Positions 9,474 through 19,562 of a stretch of DNA of 64,000 bases are shown here, one piece after another. The position numbers were made by a program, and so were the translations under genes. This DNA is from Bordetella parapertussis (GTDB lineage Bacteria; Pseudomonadota; Gammaproteobacteria; Burkholderiales; SG8-41). Under the pieces are notes generated by a model, which did no database searches, had not been told where the DNA came from, and saw nothing but the letters and a program-made list of their open reading frames with translations. Position 1 is the stretch's first letter. Each line of letters begins with the position of its first letter. The DNA lies in NCBI GenBank assembly GCA_945864585.1, contig CAMBCF010000002.1, forward strand, positions 31,570 to 95,569, in the 5' to 3' direction.

Positions 9474-10163
9474 TCAGCCCCACAACCGCGGCAACTCCGC
9501 AATGCTGCCGAGCAGAAAAGCAGGCGTCTCCCGCGCCAGTTGCTCACGCCCATGCGCCCCCGACAGTACGCCCACACTCACCGCCACCCCCGCATTGCGC
9601 GCAGCCTGCAAATCCGAAACCGTATCGCCCACATTGAGCACATGGCGTACATCCACTGTGCCGGTGGCTTCCATCGCACGAAAAATCATGTAGGGTGCGG
9701 GCCGTCCCTGAGGCACATCGTCGCCGCAAATCACCGCATCCGCGACACTGCGCCAGCCCAGCGCATCGAGCAGCAGGTTGGTGATGTCTCGGTCAAAACC
9801 GGTGTTGAGCGCAAGCTTGATGTTGTGCTCACGCAACCAGCTAAAGGTCTCCACAGCCCCGGCAACCGGCTCAGCCTCGCGCGTAAAAACGCGCTGCAGG
9901 TGCTGCTTGAACGAGGCATACACTGCTTCCACGCGCCCGGCATCGGCGCCGTATTTCGGGAACACCAGGGTCGCGATCGCCTCGCGCTTGGACGCGCCGC
10001 GCACGGCGTTGATTTGCGCTGCCGAAGCCTCAACACCATGATCCGCCAGCGCCGCTGCAAACGCACGCGCGACTTCGCCGCTATCCTTGACGGTGGTGCC
10101 CGCCATATCAGACACCACCAACCGAACGCTCTGAACCGCGTCTAATCGAGCGGCTTCAGACAA
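9474..10163 (-). CDS. Phosphonatase-like HAD hydrolase (PhnX-like)
   Basis: VVSDMAGTTVKDSGEVARAFAAALADHGV (DMAGTT motif), VRGASKREAIATL, NVGDTVSDLQAARNAG. Confidence 0.88.
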   Translation of the reverse strand: MSEAARLDAVQSVRLVVSDMAGTTVKDSGEVARAFAAALADHGVEASAAQINAVRGASKREAIATLVFPKYGADAGRVEAVYASFKQHLQRVFTREAEPVAGAVETFSWLREHNIKLALNTGFDRDITNLLLDALGWRSVADAVICGDDVPQGRPAPYMIFRAMEATGTVDVRHVLNVGDTVSDLQAARNAGVAVSVGVLSGAHGREQLARETPAFLLGSIAELPRLWG

Positions 10164-11001
10164 CGACGTTCAATCCAGCGGCTCCAGCTTGATAAGCGAC
10201 CACTGCGCCGGATTTCGCCAGAAGAAATTCCAGCAGATCACGATTGAATTGCTCCGCGCGCGTGGTGGTGAATGAATGCCCGCCGCCTTTGCTCATGATG
10301 AGCCTCGCGCCGGGAATCGCCTGCGCCAGCGCCTCGGAAAAATAAGCCGGCGTGATGAAATCGCTGTCACTGCCCATCACCAGCGTCTCGGCTTTGATGT
10401 TGGGCAGGCCCGCGCGGCGGTCAAACTGGAGCAGCGCATTGATGCGCCCCACAGAAACTTCCACGGGTGAAGATTTTGTCGGCGCGCGCTTGCGCTCCTC
10501 TTCGATTTCGGCGTCGTGCGCGTTGACGTAATCCGGCGAATACAAAAACAGTGGATGAAACTGAGCGTGCAACTCCGGGCCCGCCTGCAGATACATATCG
10601 CGGCGCGCGTGAAACAAGCGCCGGAACCACGGATCGCAATGCGTCCAGGTACTGCACAGCGCGAGTTTCATCACGCGCTGCGGATATTCAATCGCAATGG
10701 TTTGCCCTATCGCGCCGCCGGTGGACATGCCGACGATATGCGCGCGTTCGATTTTCAGCACATCCATCAGCCCGATGAGTTCTGCCGCCATTTGATCGAC
10801 CGAGAACTCGCGCTGGATGCGATCACTGCCGCCGGTGCCGCGCTGGTCGTAGGTGATCACGCGAAAATGTTTTGCGAACAGCGGCGCCTGCGGCGCCCAA
10901 TAACGCCCGACGCCATTCAATCCGCTGACGAAGATGAGCGCTTCGCCCTGCCCTGCATCTTCGTATTGAATCTCACCGCCTGCTACTGCTGCCATAGGCA
11001 T
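10156..11001 (-). CDS. Alpha/beta hydrolase
   Basis: GEALIFVSGLNGVGRYW, DQRGTGGSD, HIVGMSTGGAIGQTIA nucleophile elbow, C-terminal GGHSF; 8-bp overlap with the HAD gene. Confidence 0.9.
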   Translation of the reverse strand: MPMAAVAGGEIQYEDAGQGEALIFVSGLNGVGRYWAPQAPLFAKHFRVITYDQRGTGGSDRIQREFSVDQMAAELIGLMDVLKIERAHIVGMSTGGAIGQTIAIEYPQRVMKLALCSTWTHCDPWFRRLFHARRDMYLQAGPELHAQFHPLFLYSPDYVNAHDAEIEEERKRAPTKSSPVEVSVGRINALLQFDRRAGLPNIKAETLVMGSDSDFITPAYFSEALAQAIPGARLIMSKGGGHSFTTTRAEQFNRDLLEFLLAKSGAVVAYQAGAAGLNVVV

Positions 11002-11008
11002 TTTTGAA

Positions 11009-12373
11009 CTACTCCGTTCTACACGCCAGCAACGCGCACAAGTCCGCCACATCGGGCGTGGCCAGCCGTTCGAGATGATCCAGCATCTCGATCACCTGCG
11101 ACAGCTTCGGCTCGGCCAGCCGCACACTCAGGCAATCGTGAATTTTCGCGCGATGCAGGTCAGCGGGTAGCGGCTCGCCCCAGGTGCCCGGCGGCTTGCG
11201 GCAGGTGCGGCTCACCACCGTGCCGTCATTCAGGGTCACTTCGATCAGTACATGCATACGACGGGTGTCTCTGGAAATACCCGCGTCCTGCTCCAGCGTG
11301 ATTTTGTCGAGCAGGGCAACCATATCGGCACTGAAACGCCGTTCATCGGTAAACGTCGTGCTGCCGATAACGCCATCCAGCAACGCCGCAGCAGCAACGT
11401 ACTGAAAACTGAATTTGCCTTCGAGACCGATGTGCGGTTTGGGCCGGTTGGCATCGGGAATTTCCGGCGTAACGAGGCGCACGGCGCTGATATTCGCCGC
11501 GTCACCAACGTCGGCGCGCGCATCCAGCGCCGCCGCAATCGCAAAGTGGGTGGGATACTTCGACGCATAAAATTTGATCGCCATGCCTGGATCAACACAG
11601 CGATACGGGTTGCCGTACTGCAGCAACAGGTCGTAGTCGAAATGCGATTTGAAAAACGTATCCACATAACCCTGCGCTGCGCCGAAAATATCCGGGTTGG
11701 CGGTAAAACCGCGCGCGGCCAGCGCAGCCGCCTCCACGCCGGCCGCCGCCACATTGGCGCAGTGCGTGCATTTCACCATCGAACCGGTGTTTGCCGACAG
11801 GCCGCCGCAACGCGAAGCCGCAATACCGAATGCATGACTAAGCTGCTGCGGCGTCAATTTCATCATATGCGCCGCCGCCACGGTGGAACCCATGACTCCG
11901 ATCACGCCCGGCGTATGAAACGGCAGCGCGCCGCGCTGCGCGTCCGCCGCCAGCAGCACTCTGCCCTGCATCTCAAAACCCTTTGCGCACGCGGCGATGA
12001 TTTCCCGGCCGTCGACATGGCGCGATTCCGCCAGCGCGAACGCCACCGGCACCGTCGGCGACACCGCGTGCGTCGGCGGATTGGACATGGGTTCGAAATC
12101 GAGCACGTGCATCGATGCCGCATTCACGTACGCAGCTTCCACCGGTGTGGTCTTGAAGCCGAACCCCCATACCGTCGCGCGCTGCGCGCGGCCCTGATTG
12201 GCGGCAAAGTCGGCGAGTATGCGCGGTGGCTCTTCCATGCTGCCGGCAATCGCCACCGCCACGCCGTCGGCGATCAGGCGCTTGACCACCGTCACCGTTT
12301 CAGCATTCAGATCGGCATAGGTGATCGGACACACGCGCTCGGCGATGGCCAGTGTTGGATTTTCCGGTTTCAT
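11009..12373 (-). CDS. MmgE/PrpD family protein
   Basis: Typical PrpD layout: HVLDFEPMSNPPTHAVSPTVPVAFALAE, HTPGVIGVMGSTVAAAHMMKLTPQQLSHAFGIAASRCGGL, KFSFQYVAAAALLDG. Confidence 0.92.
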   Translation of the reverse strand: MKPENPTLAIAERVCPITYADLNAETVTVVKRLIADGVAVAIAGSMEEPPRILADFAANQGRAQRATVWGFGFKTTPVEAAYVNAASMHVLDFEPMSNPPTHAVSPTVPVAFALAESRHVDGREIIAACAKGFEMQGRVLLAADAQRGALPFHTPGVIGVMGSTVAAAHMMKLTPQQLSHAFGIAASRCGGLSANTGSMVKCTHCANVAAAGVEAAALAARGFTANPDIFGAAQGYVDTFFKSHFDYDLLLQYGNPYRCVDPGMAIKFYASKYPTHFAIAAALDARADVGDAANISAVRLVTPEIPDANRPKPHIGLEGKFSFQYVAAAALLDGVIGSTTFTDERRFSADMVALLDKITLEQDAGISRDTRRMHVLIEVTLNDGTVVSRTCRKPPGTWGEPLPADLHRAKIHDCLSVRLAEPKLSQVIEMLDHLERLATPDVADLCALLACRTE

Positions 12374-12447
12374 GATGACTCTTTATTGGTTTTTACAAAA
12401 GCCGGGGCGATTATAATGGGAACATTGAATTTACCGAAAACGCGAAA

Positions 12448-13407
12448 ATGAAAAATGCATGGTTAGTGATACTCGCCGGCTGGCTGCTGATCTCTCTGGG
12501 CGCGCACGCTGCCTACCCCACACGACGCATTGAAGTCGTGCCCGCGGGCAATGCGGGCGGCGGACTCGATACCGCCGCCCGCGCGCTGGATATCGCGTTG
12601 CACGAAACGCAGCTGCTCAGCCAGCCGATGGTCATCAACAATATGGGGGGTGCTGCGGGTGACGCCGCAAAAGCCTATGTGCACCAGAAGAAAGGCGACG
12701 CGCATGTGCTGTACGTCGAGAGCAATCGCATTTATCAAAACAAGATCGTCGGCACCACGCAACTCGATTTCGACAATTTTGTGCCGCTGGCAAGGCTGAT
12801 CACCGAGTACCTGGTGTGGGTGGTGCGTGCCGACGCCCCGCTGCGCAGCGCCAAAGACATTCTCGATCAGGTCAAAGGCGACCCCACTTCGGTCACCTTC
12901 GGCGTCGGGTCCATGCCCAGCAACGATTACTTCAATATCCTGCGCCCGGCGATGCAGCACGGCGCAGATTACAAAAAGCTGCGCATTGCAGCGTTCAGGG
13001 GCAATTTGAACATTCAGTTGCTGGGCGGCCACGTGCAGGTAATTTCAACCACCGTATCCGAAGCAAAGGAGCACGCCAAAGCCGGCAAAGCGCGGCTGAT
13101 CGCGACTTCTGCGCCCTCGCCGCAGGGCGGCGAATTGAAGGGCGTGCCACACTGGCGCGGCATGGGCATCGACATGCAAGTGCTGCATTGGCGCGGCCTG
13201 TTCGCTCCCCCCGGCACGCCCCGCGAGGTGGTGGCATTCTGGGACGAGCGCCTCGGCAAGCTGATGAAAACCGAAGCGTGGAAAAAAGCGCTGGATCAAT
13301 ACGGCTGGGCGGACGCGTTTGCGGATTCCGCGCAGTTCAAGCGCGAGCTGGAAGCCGAACGTGAGGTTACCGCTAAGTTGCTGCGTGAACTGGGGTTTGC
13401 GAAGTGA
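12448..13407 (+). CDS. Bug/TctC-family tripartite tricarboxylate transporter substrate-binding protein (divergent)
   Basis: Signal peptide, YPTRRIEVVPAGNAGGGLDTAARALD, MVINNMGGAAGDAAKAYVHQ, C-term RELEAEREVTAKLLRELGF. Confidence 0.88.
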   Translation: MKNAWLVILAGWLLISLGAHAAYPTRRIEVVPAGNAGGGLDTAARALDIALHETQLLSQPMVINNMGGAAGDAAKAYVHQKKGDAHVLYVESNRIYQNKIVGTTQLDFDNFVPLARLITEYLVWVVRADAPLRSAKDILDQVKGDPTSVTFGVGSMPSNDYFNILRPAMQHGADYKKLRIAAFRGNLNIQLLGGHVQVISTTVSEAKEHAKAGKARLIATSAPSPQGGELKGVPHWRGMGIDMQVLHWRGLFAPPGTPREVVAFWDERLGKLMKTEAWKKALDQYGWADAFADSAQFKRELEAEREVTAKLLRELGFAK

Positions 13408-13420
13408 CCCAATCAATTAT

Positions 13421-13521
13421 TCGTGGGTTAGGCGCGCCCTTTGCGCCATAACCCACCGGGTAGTATCGATATGCATGCGGGACGGTGGGTTACGGCGACA
13501 AACCCCGTCGCCTAACCCACA
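13421..13521. repeat. Long inverted repeat, gtgggttaggcgcgccctttgcgcc ... cgcctaacccac
   Basis: Same architecture as 21331-21442 with matched changes in the arms. Confidence 0.85.
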
Positions 13522-13526
13522 AATTC

Positions 13527-14552
13527 CTACCTTCCCGCCAGTGTCGGCAATATACGCAGCGCATTGTCGCGATCAATGGCACGCCGCTCTGCCGCGGTGA
13601 AGCGCTGATACTTTGCCAGCCCCTCGTTGACTTCCGCGCCGGTGCGGAACGGATAATCCGTGCCATATAAAAACTGCGACACCGGCGCGATGTGCAGCAG
13701 CGCATCGAGTGCGCCCGGATGATTGCCCTGCGCCATGTCGTAGTAGAACTTCGACAGCTCATGCCTGAAGCCGTTGGGCAGTTTTTCCTTGATGCCCTTG
13801 ATCGTCGTTTCCTCGCGCTGGAAGCGCGACACCAGAAATGGCGTAACGCCGCCGCCGTGCGAAAAAATCCATTGGATGTCCGGATAACGCGCGGCCGCGC
13901 CGTGAAACATCAGGCTCGCCATGGTGCGCGTGGTATCCACCGCGTATTCGATGGTGCCCACAGATACGGGTGCGGGAATTTTGCCGCAGCATTGCGGCGC
14001 CAGCGGATGCGTGTACACCACCGCCTTACGGCGGTTCAGTTCTTCAAGCACCGGCCAGAAGGCAGGGTCACCCAGATAGCGGCCACCGTAACTCGTCATT
14101 AAACAAAAACCTTCCGCCTTGAGTGTGTCCAGCGCATAGGCAATTTCAGCAAGGCTGCCTTCGGTATCGGTATACGGCAGCGCGGCGAAGCTGCCGAAGC
14201 GGCCTTTATGCTCACTGGTGACTTTGGTGGAATATTCATTAGCCTCGCGCGCGAGCGTGCGTCCGAGGGCAACGTCGCCGATCGCTATCGCCGGTTGTAT
14301 CAACGACAGCAGCGAGGTCTGTATGCCGCTCTTGTCCATGTCGTCGAGCGACATTTGCACCGACCATTTGGCGTGGCCCTGCCCGCGCTGCTTTAACGCC
14401 GCGGAGTAGCCGGGTGACACAAAGTGATGATGTACATCGATGCGCTGCGGCTTTGCGCCGGCACCATCGGTGGACGCGCAACCGTGCAGAAAGGTGCTCA
14501 CGCCGAGCGCCGCCATGCCTGCTAAAAATTCGCGCCGATTCCGTTCACTCAT
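13527..14552 (-). CDS. Amidohydrolase family protein (ACMSD-like), Tat/lipoprotein-like N-terminus
   Basis: NRREFLAGMAALGVSTFLHGC, RIDVHHHFVSPGY, HPLAPQCCG, IFSHGGGVTPFLVSRF, FLYGTDYPFRTGAEV. Confidence 0.9.
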   Translation of the reverse strand: MSERNRREFLAGMAALGVSTFLHGCASTDGAGAKPQRIDVHHHFVSPGYSAALKQRGQGHAKWSVQMSLDDMDKSGIQTSLLSLIQPAIAIGDVALGRTLAREANEYSTKVTSEHKGRFGSFAALPYTDTEGSLAEIAYALDTLKAEGFCLMTSYGGRYLGDPAFWPVLEELNRRKAVVYTHPLAPQCCGKIPAPVSVGTIEYAVDTTRTMASLMFHGAAARYPDIQWIFSHGGGVTPFLVSRFQREETTIKGIKEKLPNGFRHELSKFYYDMAQGNHPGALDALLHIAPVSQFLYGTDYPFRTGAEVNEGLAKYQRFTAAERRAIDRDNALRILPTLAGR

Positions 14553-14594
14553 GAATACTCCTCGTTAATATTTTATTTAAAAACACACGTTACA

Positions 14595-16169
14595 TCACTT
14601 TTCACACAATGCTGCCACTGCCATTTCGCGCAATCTGGTTTTTTGTATTTTGTTCCCATTCGCACTCGCTGTAAACGGAAACACAGCTATGGGCAACACG
14701 TGGTGCGGCACTTTGTAGTTCGCAATTTGTTTTTTGCAATGCGCGATCAGCGCGGCTTCGTCGACGCCCGCGCCGTTTTTCGGCAACACAAACGCCACCG
14801 GCATCGGGCCGCGCGGGCCGTCGATACCCACCACCTGACTCACTGCCACTGTGGGATGCGCATCGAGCACAGCCTCGATCTCCAGCGGGTTCACCAAAAA
14901 CCCCGACAGCCGCAACACATCACCGATGCGCGACAAATACACAAACTCGCCCTCACGCACGGTATAGCCCAGATCACCGCTTTTGAAAAATCCGTCGGTG
15001 GTGAATGCCGCCGCGGTGGCTTGCGGGTTGCCGTAATAAGCCATCATGCAGCTTGGCCCCTTGAATTCCAGTTCGCCCTGTTCGCCGTGCGGCAGGATCG
15101 CGCCGGTGTCGGTGTGCCGCGCACGCACCTGCGTCTCTGCCGTAATCAATTTGCCACCGCCGATTTCGCGTTGCTCCGGTGACGCATCCGCGGATTGCTG
15201 CGACAGCACGGCCTGCATTTCACTGGAGCCGTAGATGCCGATCATGCGCAGACCGCGTGCATCCGCGGCACGCGCCTGCCCCGCGCGCACGCCCAGCACC
15301 ACGCGCACGCTGGGATACGGTATCGGTAGCGGCGACGCTTCGCGCAATTGCGCCACCACGTCACCGGTGGCGTGTATATGCGTGACGGCATACTTGTTGA
15401 TGGCGCGCGCGGCGGCCTGCGCTTCAAACGTGGGCATCATGACCAGCGGACGCGCGCCTGCCAGCGGACTCATGGCGTTGCTCATGCCAAAGGTGCCGCA
15501 CATCGGCGCACTCAACAGCGTGCAGGCGTCCGCATCGCCATAGCCGAAACCGCGCGCCGCCTCCGCCGCGTGACTGGCAATGGATGCCTGATGGTGCAGC
15601 ACGAATTTGGGCAGTTTGGTGGTGCCTGAGGTGGTGAAGATCAGACAGCCCAGAGCGGGCCGCGCGTGATCGTGCGCATAAGGCGTGCGCTGCGCGAGGT
15701 CGCGATACGCCATCACCGGATGACTGAGGATTTCATGGCGCGGCGGCGCATCGTCGCGTTCGCCATAGGCCACGATGGTCTTCAGCTCCTTGAGTGCTTC
15801 GACACCGGCGTCGCGCAGTATGCCGTCGAAATCGATGTACCGGAAACCGGGCCAGTAGATAAGCACCCTGGCGCCGGAACGCCCGACGATGTCGGCGATC
15901 TCGCTCGAGCGAAAGCGCGTGTTGACCGCCACCACGATCGCACCCAGCCGCGCGCACGCAAAAAAACACGCAAACCACGCCATCACATTGGGCAACCACA
16001 GCGCCACGCGGTCGCCCTCACGCACGCCCAGATCGTGCAGCCCCTGCGCCACCCTGCGGCTTTCGTCATCCAGGGCGGCTGCAGTCACCGGCGTGTCGCG
16101 ATCAATGAGGGCGACGCCGCCTGCCGCAACGCGACGCGCGAGCAATTCTGTCAGTGTTTGCGGATTCAT
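14595..16169 (-). CDS. AMP-dependent synthetase/ligase (acyl-CoA synthetase-like)
   Basis: LIFTTSGTTKLPKFVLHHQ, IYGSSEMQAV, FFKSGDLGYTVREGEFVYLSRIGDVLRLSGFLVNPLEIEAVL. Confidence 0.93.
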   Translation of the reverse strand: MNPQTLTELLARRVAAGGVALIDRDTPVTAAALDDESRRVAQGLHDLGVREGDRVALWLPNVMAWFACFFACARLGAIVVAVNTRFRSSEIADIVGRSGARVLIYWPGFRYIDFDGILRDAGVEALKELKTIVAYGERDDAPPRHEILSHPVMAYRDLAQRTPYAHDHARPALGCLIFTTSGTTKLPKFVLHHQASIASHAAEAARGFGYGDADACTLLSAPMCGTFGMSNAMSPLAGARPLVMMPTFEAQAAARAINKYAVTHIHATGDVVAQLREASPLPIPYPSVRVVLGVRAGQARAADARGLRMIGIYGSSEMQAVLSQQSADASPEQREIGGGKLITAETQVRARHTDTGAILPHGEQGELEFKGPSCMMAYYGNPQATAAAFTTDGFFKSGDLGYTVREGEFVYLSRIGDVLRLSGFLVNPLEIEAVLDAHPTVAVSQVVGIDGPRGPMPVAFVLPKNGAGVDEAALIAHCKKQIANYKVPHHVLPIAVFPFTASANGNKIQKTRLREMAVAALCEK

Positions 16170-17152
16170 TCGACTTTCATGCCCACGGCTTTGACCAATT
16201 TGCCGTAGCGCGCCAGCTCTGATTTGATCATCTCGCCCAGTTGCTGCGGCGTGCCTGCTTCCGGCTCGTAGCCTTGTGCGGCGAGGCGCTCGCGCACTTC
16301 CGGTGACTTGATGATTGCCGCTATTTCAGCGTTCAGCCGGTCAACAACGGCTTTCGACGTGCCGCGCGGCGCGACCGTCGCATTCCAGCCGCGCATATCG
16401 TAGCCTGCCACGCCGCTCTCCGCGATGGTCGGCGTTTGCGCCGCCAGCGGCGAACGCTGTGCACTGGTGACCGCGAGTAAACGCAGCCGTCCAGTGCGCA
16501 CGAACGCCTGCACCGCCGCCATGCTGGTGAAGCTCATCGACACCTGTCCGCCAACCAGATCGGTGAGCGCCGGCGCGCTGCCTTTATACGGAATGTGGCG
16601 GATGTCGATGCCGGCCATGCTGTTTAAAAGCTCGCCGCAAAAATGCCCGCCCGCGCCGACACCCGCCGAGGAATAGGTAAGCGCGCCGGGTCGCGCCTTG
16701 GCGAGCGCCACCAATTGCTTTATATCGTGCGCCGGCAGCGATGGATGCACCACCAGCACCAGGGACTGCGTCGCCAGCAGCGCCACCGGCTCGAAATCGC
16801 GCACCACGTCATACGGCAGCTTCAAGCGAACATTGGGCACGATGGCAAACGTGGTGTGGCTGCTCACCAGCACGGTGTAACCGTCGGGCGCTGCCTTCGC
16901 CACCAGCTCCGTGCCGATGATGGTGCTGCCACCCGGACGATTGTCGATGATCACCTGCTGCGCCAGCCGCTTGGTTAATTCATCGGCATAGGCGCGGGCA
17001 ATGATGTCGTTGCCGCCGCCCGGCGGATACGGCACGATGATGCGCACCGCGCGTGCGGGGTAAATTTGCTGCGCGTGGCTGCTGCCAGCGCCTAAGCCGC
17101 TTACTATGAAGCAATAAAAAAATACTCTTAAAAACAGATACTTACGTATCAT
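16166..17152 (-). CDS. Bug/TctC-family substrate-binding protein
   Basis: YPARAVRIIVPYPPGGGNDIIARAYADELTKRLAQQVIIDNRPGGSTIIGTELVAKAAPDGYTVLV; overlaps the ligase start. Confidence 0.96.
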   Translation of the reverse strand: MIRKYLFLRVFFYCFIVSGLGAGSSHAQQIYPARAVRIIVPYPPGGGNDIIARAYADELTKRLAQQVIIDNRPGGSTIIGTELVAKAAPDGYTVLVSSHTTFAIVPNVRLKLPYDVVRDFEPVALLATQSLVLVVHPSLPAHDIKQLVALAKARPGALTYSSAGVGAGGHFCGELLNSMAGIDIRHIPYKGSAPALTDLVGGQVSMSFTSMAAVQAFVRTGRLRLLAVTSAQRSPLAAQTPTIAESGVAGYDMRGWNATVAPRGTSKAVVDRLNAEIAAIIKSPEVRERLAAQGYEPEAGTPQQLGEMIKSELARYGKLVKAVGMKVE

Positions 17153-17153
17153 T

Positions 17154-18002
17154 TCAGGCAGTCAGTGTGCCATTCTGATAATCGCGCACGGCTTGTTCGA
17201 CTTCCTCGCGCGTGTTCATCACAAACGGGCCGTATTGCACAATAGGCTCGCGCAGCGGTTTGCCGGCCAGCAGCAGAAAACGCGCTGCGCCGCCATCGGC
17301 GGTGACAGTAATCTGATCGCCGGATGACAACACGCCGCCGCTGCGCGTCTGCAACGCGCGCCCGCCGATCAGCAGATTGCCTCCGTAAACGTAGATAAAC
17401 GCGCTGTAATCTTCAATCAGGTAGTGCGTGAAGGGCGAACCATTGGGCAGCTCAACATCGAGATACAGTGGATCGGTGGTGATGCCGGTAATCACACCGT
17501 CGGTCTCCACGCCCCCGACGTTAAGGGTTCCGGCAATGACCTTTGCGCTGCCGCCGTCGGCAAGGGTGACCTGCGGAATCTCGTGCGGCTCGATGTCGCG
17601 ATACCACGCCGGTTTCATCTTCTCTGCCGCCGGCAGGTTGATCCACAACTGGAATCCGCGCATGCGCCCCTGCGTCTGCTGCGGCATTTCGGAGTGAATA
17701 ATGCCGCGGCCTGCGGTCATCCATTGCGCGCCGCCGCTTTTGAGATCACCGCGATTGCCCATGTGATCTTCGTGCAGCAGGTGGCCGTCGAGCCTGTAGG
17801 GCACCGTCTCGAAGCCGCGATGCGGATGCGAGGGAAAACCCGCGATGTAGTCGTCGGGATTGTCGGTCGAAAACTCATCGAGCATCAGGAACGGATCCAC
17901 GTAAAGGCCACGCTGGCTGCCGAGGCTGCGGCACAGTTTGACGCCGGCGCCATCGGAGGTGGGCACGGATGGAATCACCTGCTGCAGGGTGCGGACGGTC
18001 AT
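17154..18002 (-). CDS. Pirin family protein
   Basis: DPFLMLDEFSTDNPDDYIAGFPSHPHRGFETVPYRLDGHLLHEDHMGNRGDLKSGGAQWMTAGRGIIHSEMPQ. Confidence 0.96.
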   Translation of the reverse strand: MTVRTLQQVIPSVPTSDGAGVKLCRSLGSQRGLYVDPFLMLDEFSTDNPDDYIAGFPSHPHRGFETVPYRLDGHLLHEDHMGNRGDLKSGGAQWMTAGRGIIHSEMPQQTQGRMRGFQLWINLPAAEKMKPAWYRDIEPHEIPQVTLADGGSAKVIAGTLNVGGVETDGVITGITTDPLYLDVELPNGSPFTHYLIEDYSAFIYVYGGNLLIGGRALQTRSGGVLSSGDQITVTADGGAARFLLLAGKPLREPIVQYGPFVMNTREEVEQAVRDYQNGTLTA

Positions 18003-18006
18003 TGTT

Positions 18007-18999
18007 CTAGTCTGCCCTGATGTTCGCCGCGCGGGCAATTTTGGTGAATGCCGCTATTTCATCGGCGACGATCCTGTCGAACTCACCTGGCGCCGTAGGC
18101 CGCGGCTCCAGCCCTATCGGCAGCCAGCGTTGCTTCACCTCCGCATCGCTGAGTATGCGGCGGATCTCACTGTTTAATTTTGCAATCACCGGCCTGGGCG
18201 CCTGCGACGAGGTGAGCATGCCGAACCACAAATCGGCGCGAAAGCCCGGCAGTCCCGCCTCCGCCAACGAGGGCATATCGGGCAGCAGCGCGTCGCGCTG
18301 CAACGACGACACGCCCAGCCCCACCACGCGCCCCTCTTTCACCATATTGATCGCGTTAGCAATTGGCGCCATGAACAAATGCACGCGCCCGCTGATGGTT
18401 TCGGTCAGCGCTTCTGGTATGCCTTTGAACGGCACATGCACGATGTTGATCGCAGCAGCCGCCTTGAACTGCTCGGCGGCAAAATGCGAACCGCTGCCCA
18501 CACCCGCCGAGGAGAAATTGAGCTGCCCCGGTTTGGCCTTCGCCGCCGCCAGAAAATCCTTCAGCGTCTTCGCCCCCAGCGCGGGTGCCGCCACCAGCAG
18601 ATATTTGGACACCGCAGTTTGTGTAATGCCCGACAGATCCCTGACAGTGTCGTATGGCAATTTGGCGTAAATCGCCGGGCTTACCGCGTGCGCCGGCGAC
18701 ACCGACAGCAAAGTGTAGCCATCCGGGTTCGCAGTCGCGACAAGGTTCGCACCCACCGTACCACCCGCGCCGGGACGGTTATCGACGATTACCTGCTGCT
18801 TTAACGATTCGGTGAGCTTCTGCGCAATGTAGCGCGCAGTGATGTCAGGGCCGCCGCCGGGCGTGAAGCCGATGATGATGCGGATCGGTTTGCGCGGGTA
18901 GTCGCTTGCGCTTGCGGCGGGTTGCGCCATGGCGTGCCCACTCATCAGCAAGGCGAACGCCGCGCCCGCGTATGTGGTTATTTCCTGCCGCGTCATCAT
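18007..18999 (-). CDS. Bug/TctC-family substrate-binding protein
   Basis: YPRKPIRIIIGFTPGGGPDITARYIAQKLTESLKQQVIVDNRPGAGGTVGANLVATANPDGYTLL; start moved to internal Met because upstream residues translate a repeat. Confidence 0.96.
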   Translation of the reverse strand: MMTRQEITTYAGAAFALLMSGHAMAQPAASASDYPRKPIRIIIGFTPGGGPDITARYIAQKLTESLKQQVIVDNRPGAGGTVGANLVATANPDGYTLLSVSPAHAVSPAIYAKLPYDTVRDLSGITQTAVSKYLLVAAPALGAKTLKDFLAAAKAKPGQLNFSSAGVGSGSHFAAEQFKAAAAINIVHVPFKGIPEALTETISGRVHLFMAPIANAINMVKEGRVVGLGVSSLQRDALLPDMPSLAEAGLPGFRADLWFGMLTSSQAPRPVIAKLNSEIRRILSDAEVKQRWLPIGLEPRPTAPGEFDRIVADEIAAFTKIARAANIRAD

Positions 19000-19057
19000 C
19001 GCTCCGATTTTTTTTCGATAACTGACAGTTGAACGAAATCGAACATTCAAACTAACT

Positions 19058-19166
19058 GTCATTCCCGCGCAGGCGGGAATCCATAACACCGTGCTCTATG
19101 AGAAATCGTATGGGTTCCCGCCGCAGCCTGCCCTCGAATGCTTTAGTCGGAGGCGGGAACGACAGT
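19058..19166. repeat. Palindromic intergenic repeat (tcattcccgcgcaggcgggaatcc ... gaggcgggaacgaca)
   Basis: Inverted arms; related single copy at 4724-4760. Confidence 0.75.
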
Positions 19167-19415
19167 TTAGTTGTGCTTTGCATTTTATCATTCAAGCCGA
19201 GTATGGACTTCGCACGAAACGCACGAGTCGCGCGGATATAATCATTGCGCCCATGCCCATCGTTCTGATTCTCACACTTTCCACCGCACTGTTCGGTGCG
19301 TTCGGCGCGGCACTCGGACTTGTGCCGGTATTCTGGATTTGCGCGCTGCTGTTGGGTGGCGGCGCGAGTACGCATCGGGGGAAGTAGGATATTGCTTCCA
19401 AGAACAGGATAGCTT

Positions 19416-19546
19416 GTAGGTTGGGCTGAGCCTGCGAAGCCCAACATCACAGCGACGACGATCCCAATCAATCTGCGTTTTGAGCGAGCCGTTGTCGGGC
19501 TTTTCAGCCCAACCTACAGCACTCAGAACCATTCGGCGCAATGGGA
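19416..19546. repeat. ~110-130-bp inverted repeat with gtaggttgggctgagcctgcgaagcccaac termini
   Basis: Ends taggttgggctg / cagcccaaccta inverted; three copies (also 24457-24563, 35997-36105). Confidence 0.85.
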
Positions 19547-19562
19547 TTGCGCCCTACAAGCG

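Noticed and set aside
11252-12451. 399-aa plus-strand ORF antisense to the PrpD gene at 11009
   Set aside because: Low-complexity Arg/His-rich translation typical of antisense frames in GC-rich genes; the opposite strand encodes a clear MmgE/PrpD protein.
19000-19089. N-terminal extension of the 18007..19089 ORF (MLWIPACAGMTVSL...)
   Set aside because: Translation of a palindromic intergenic repeat; the real start is the internal MMTRQEITTYAG.
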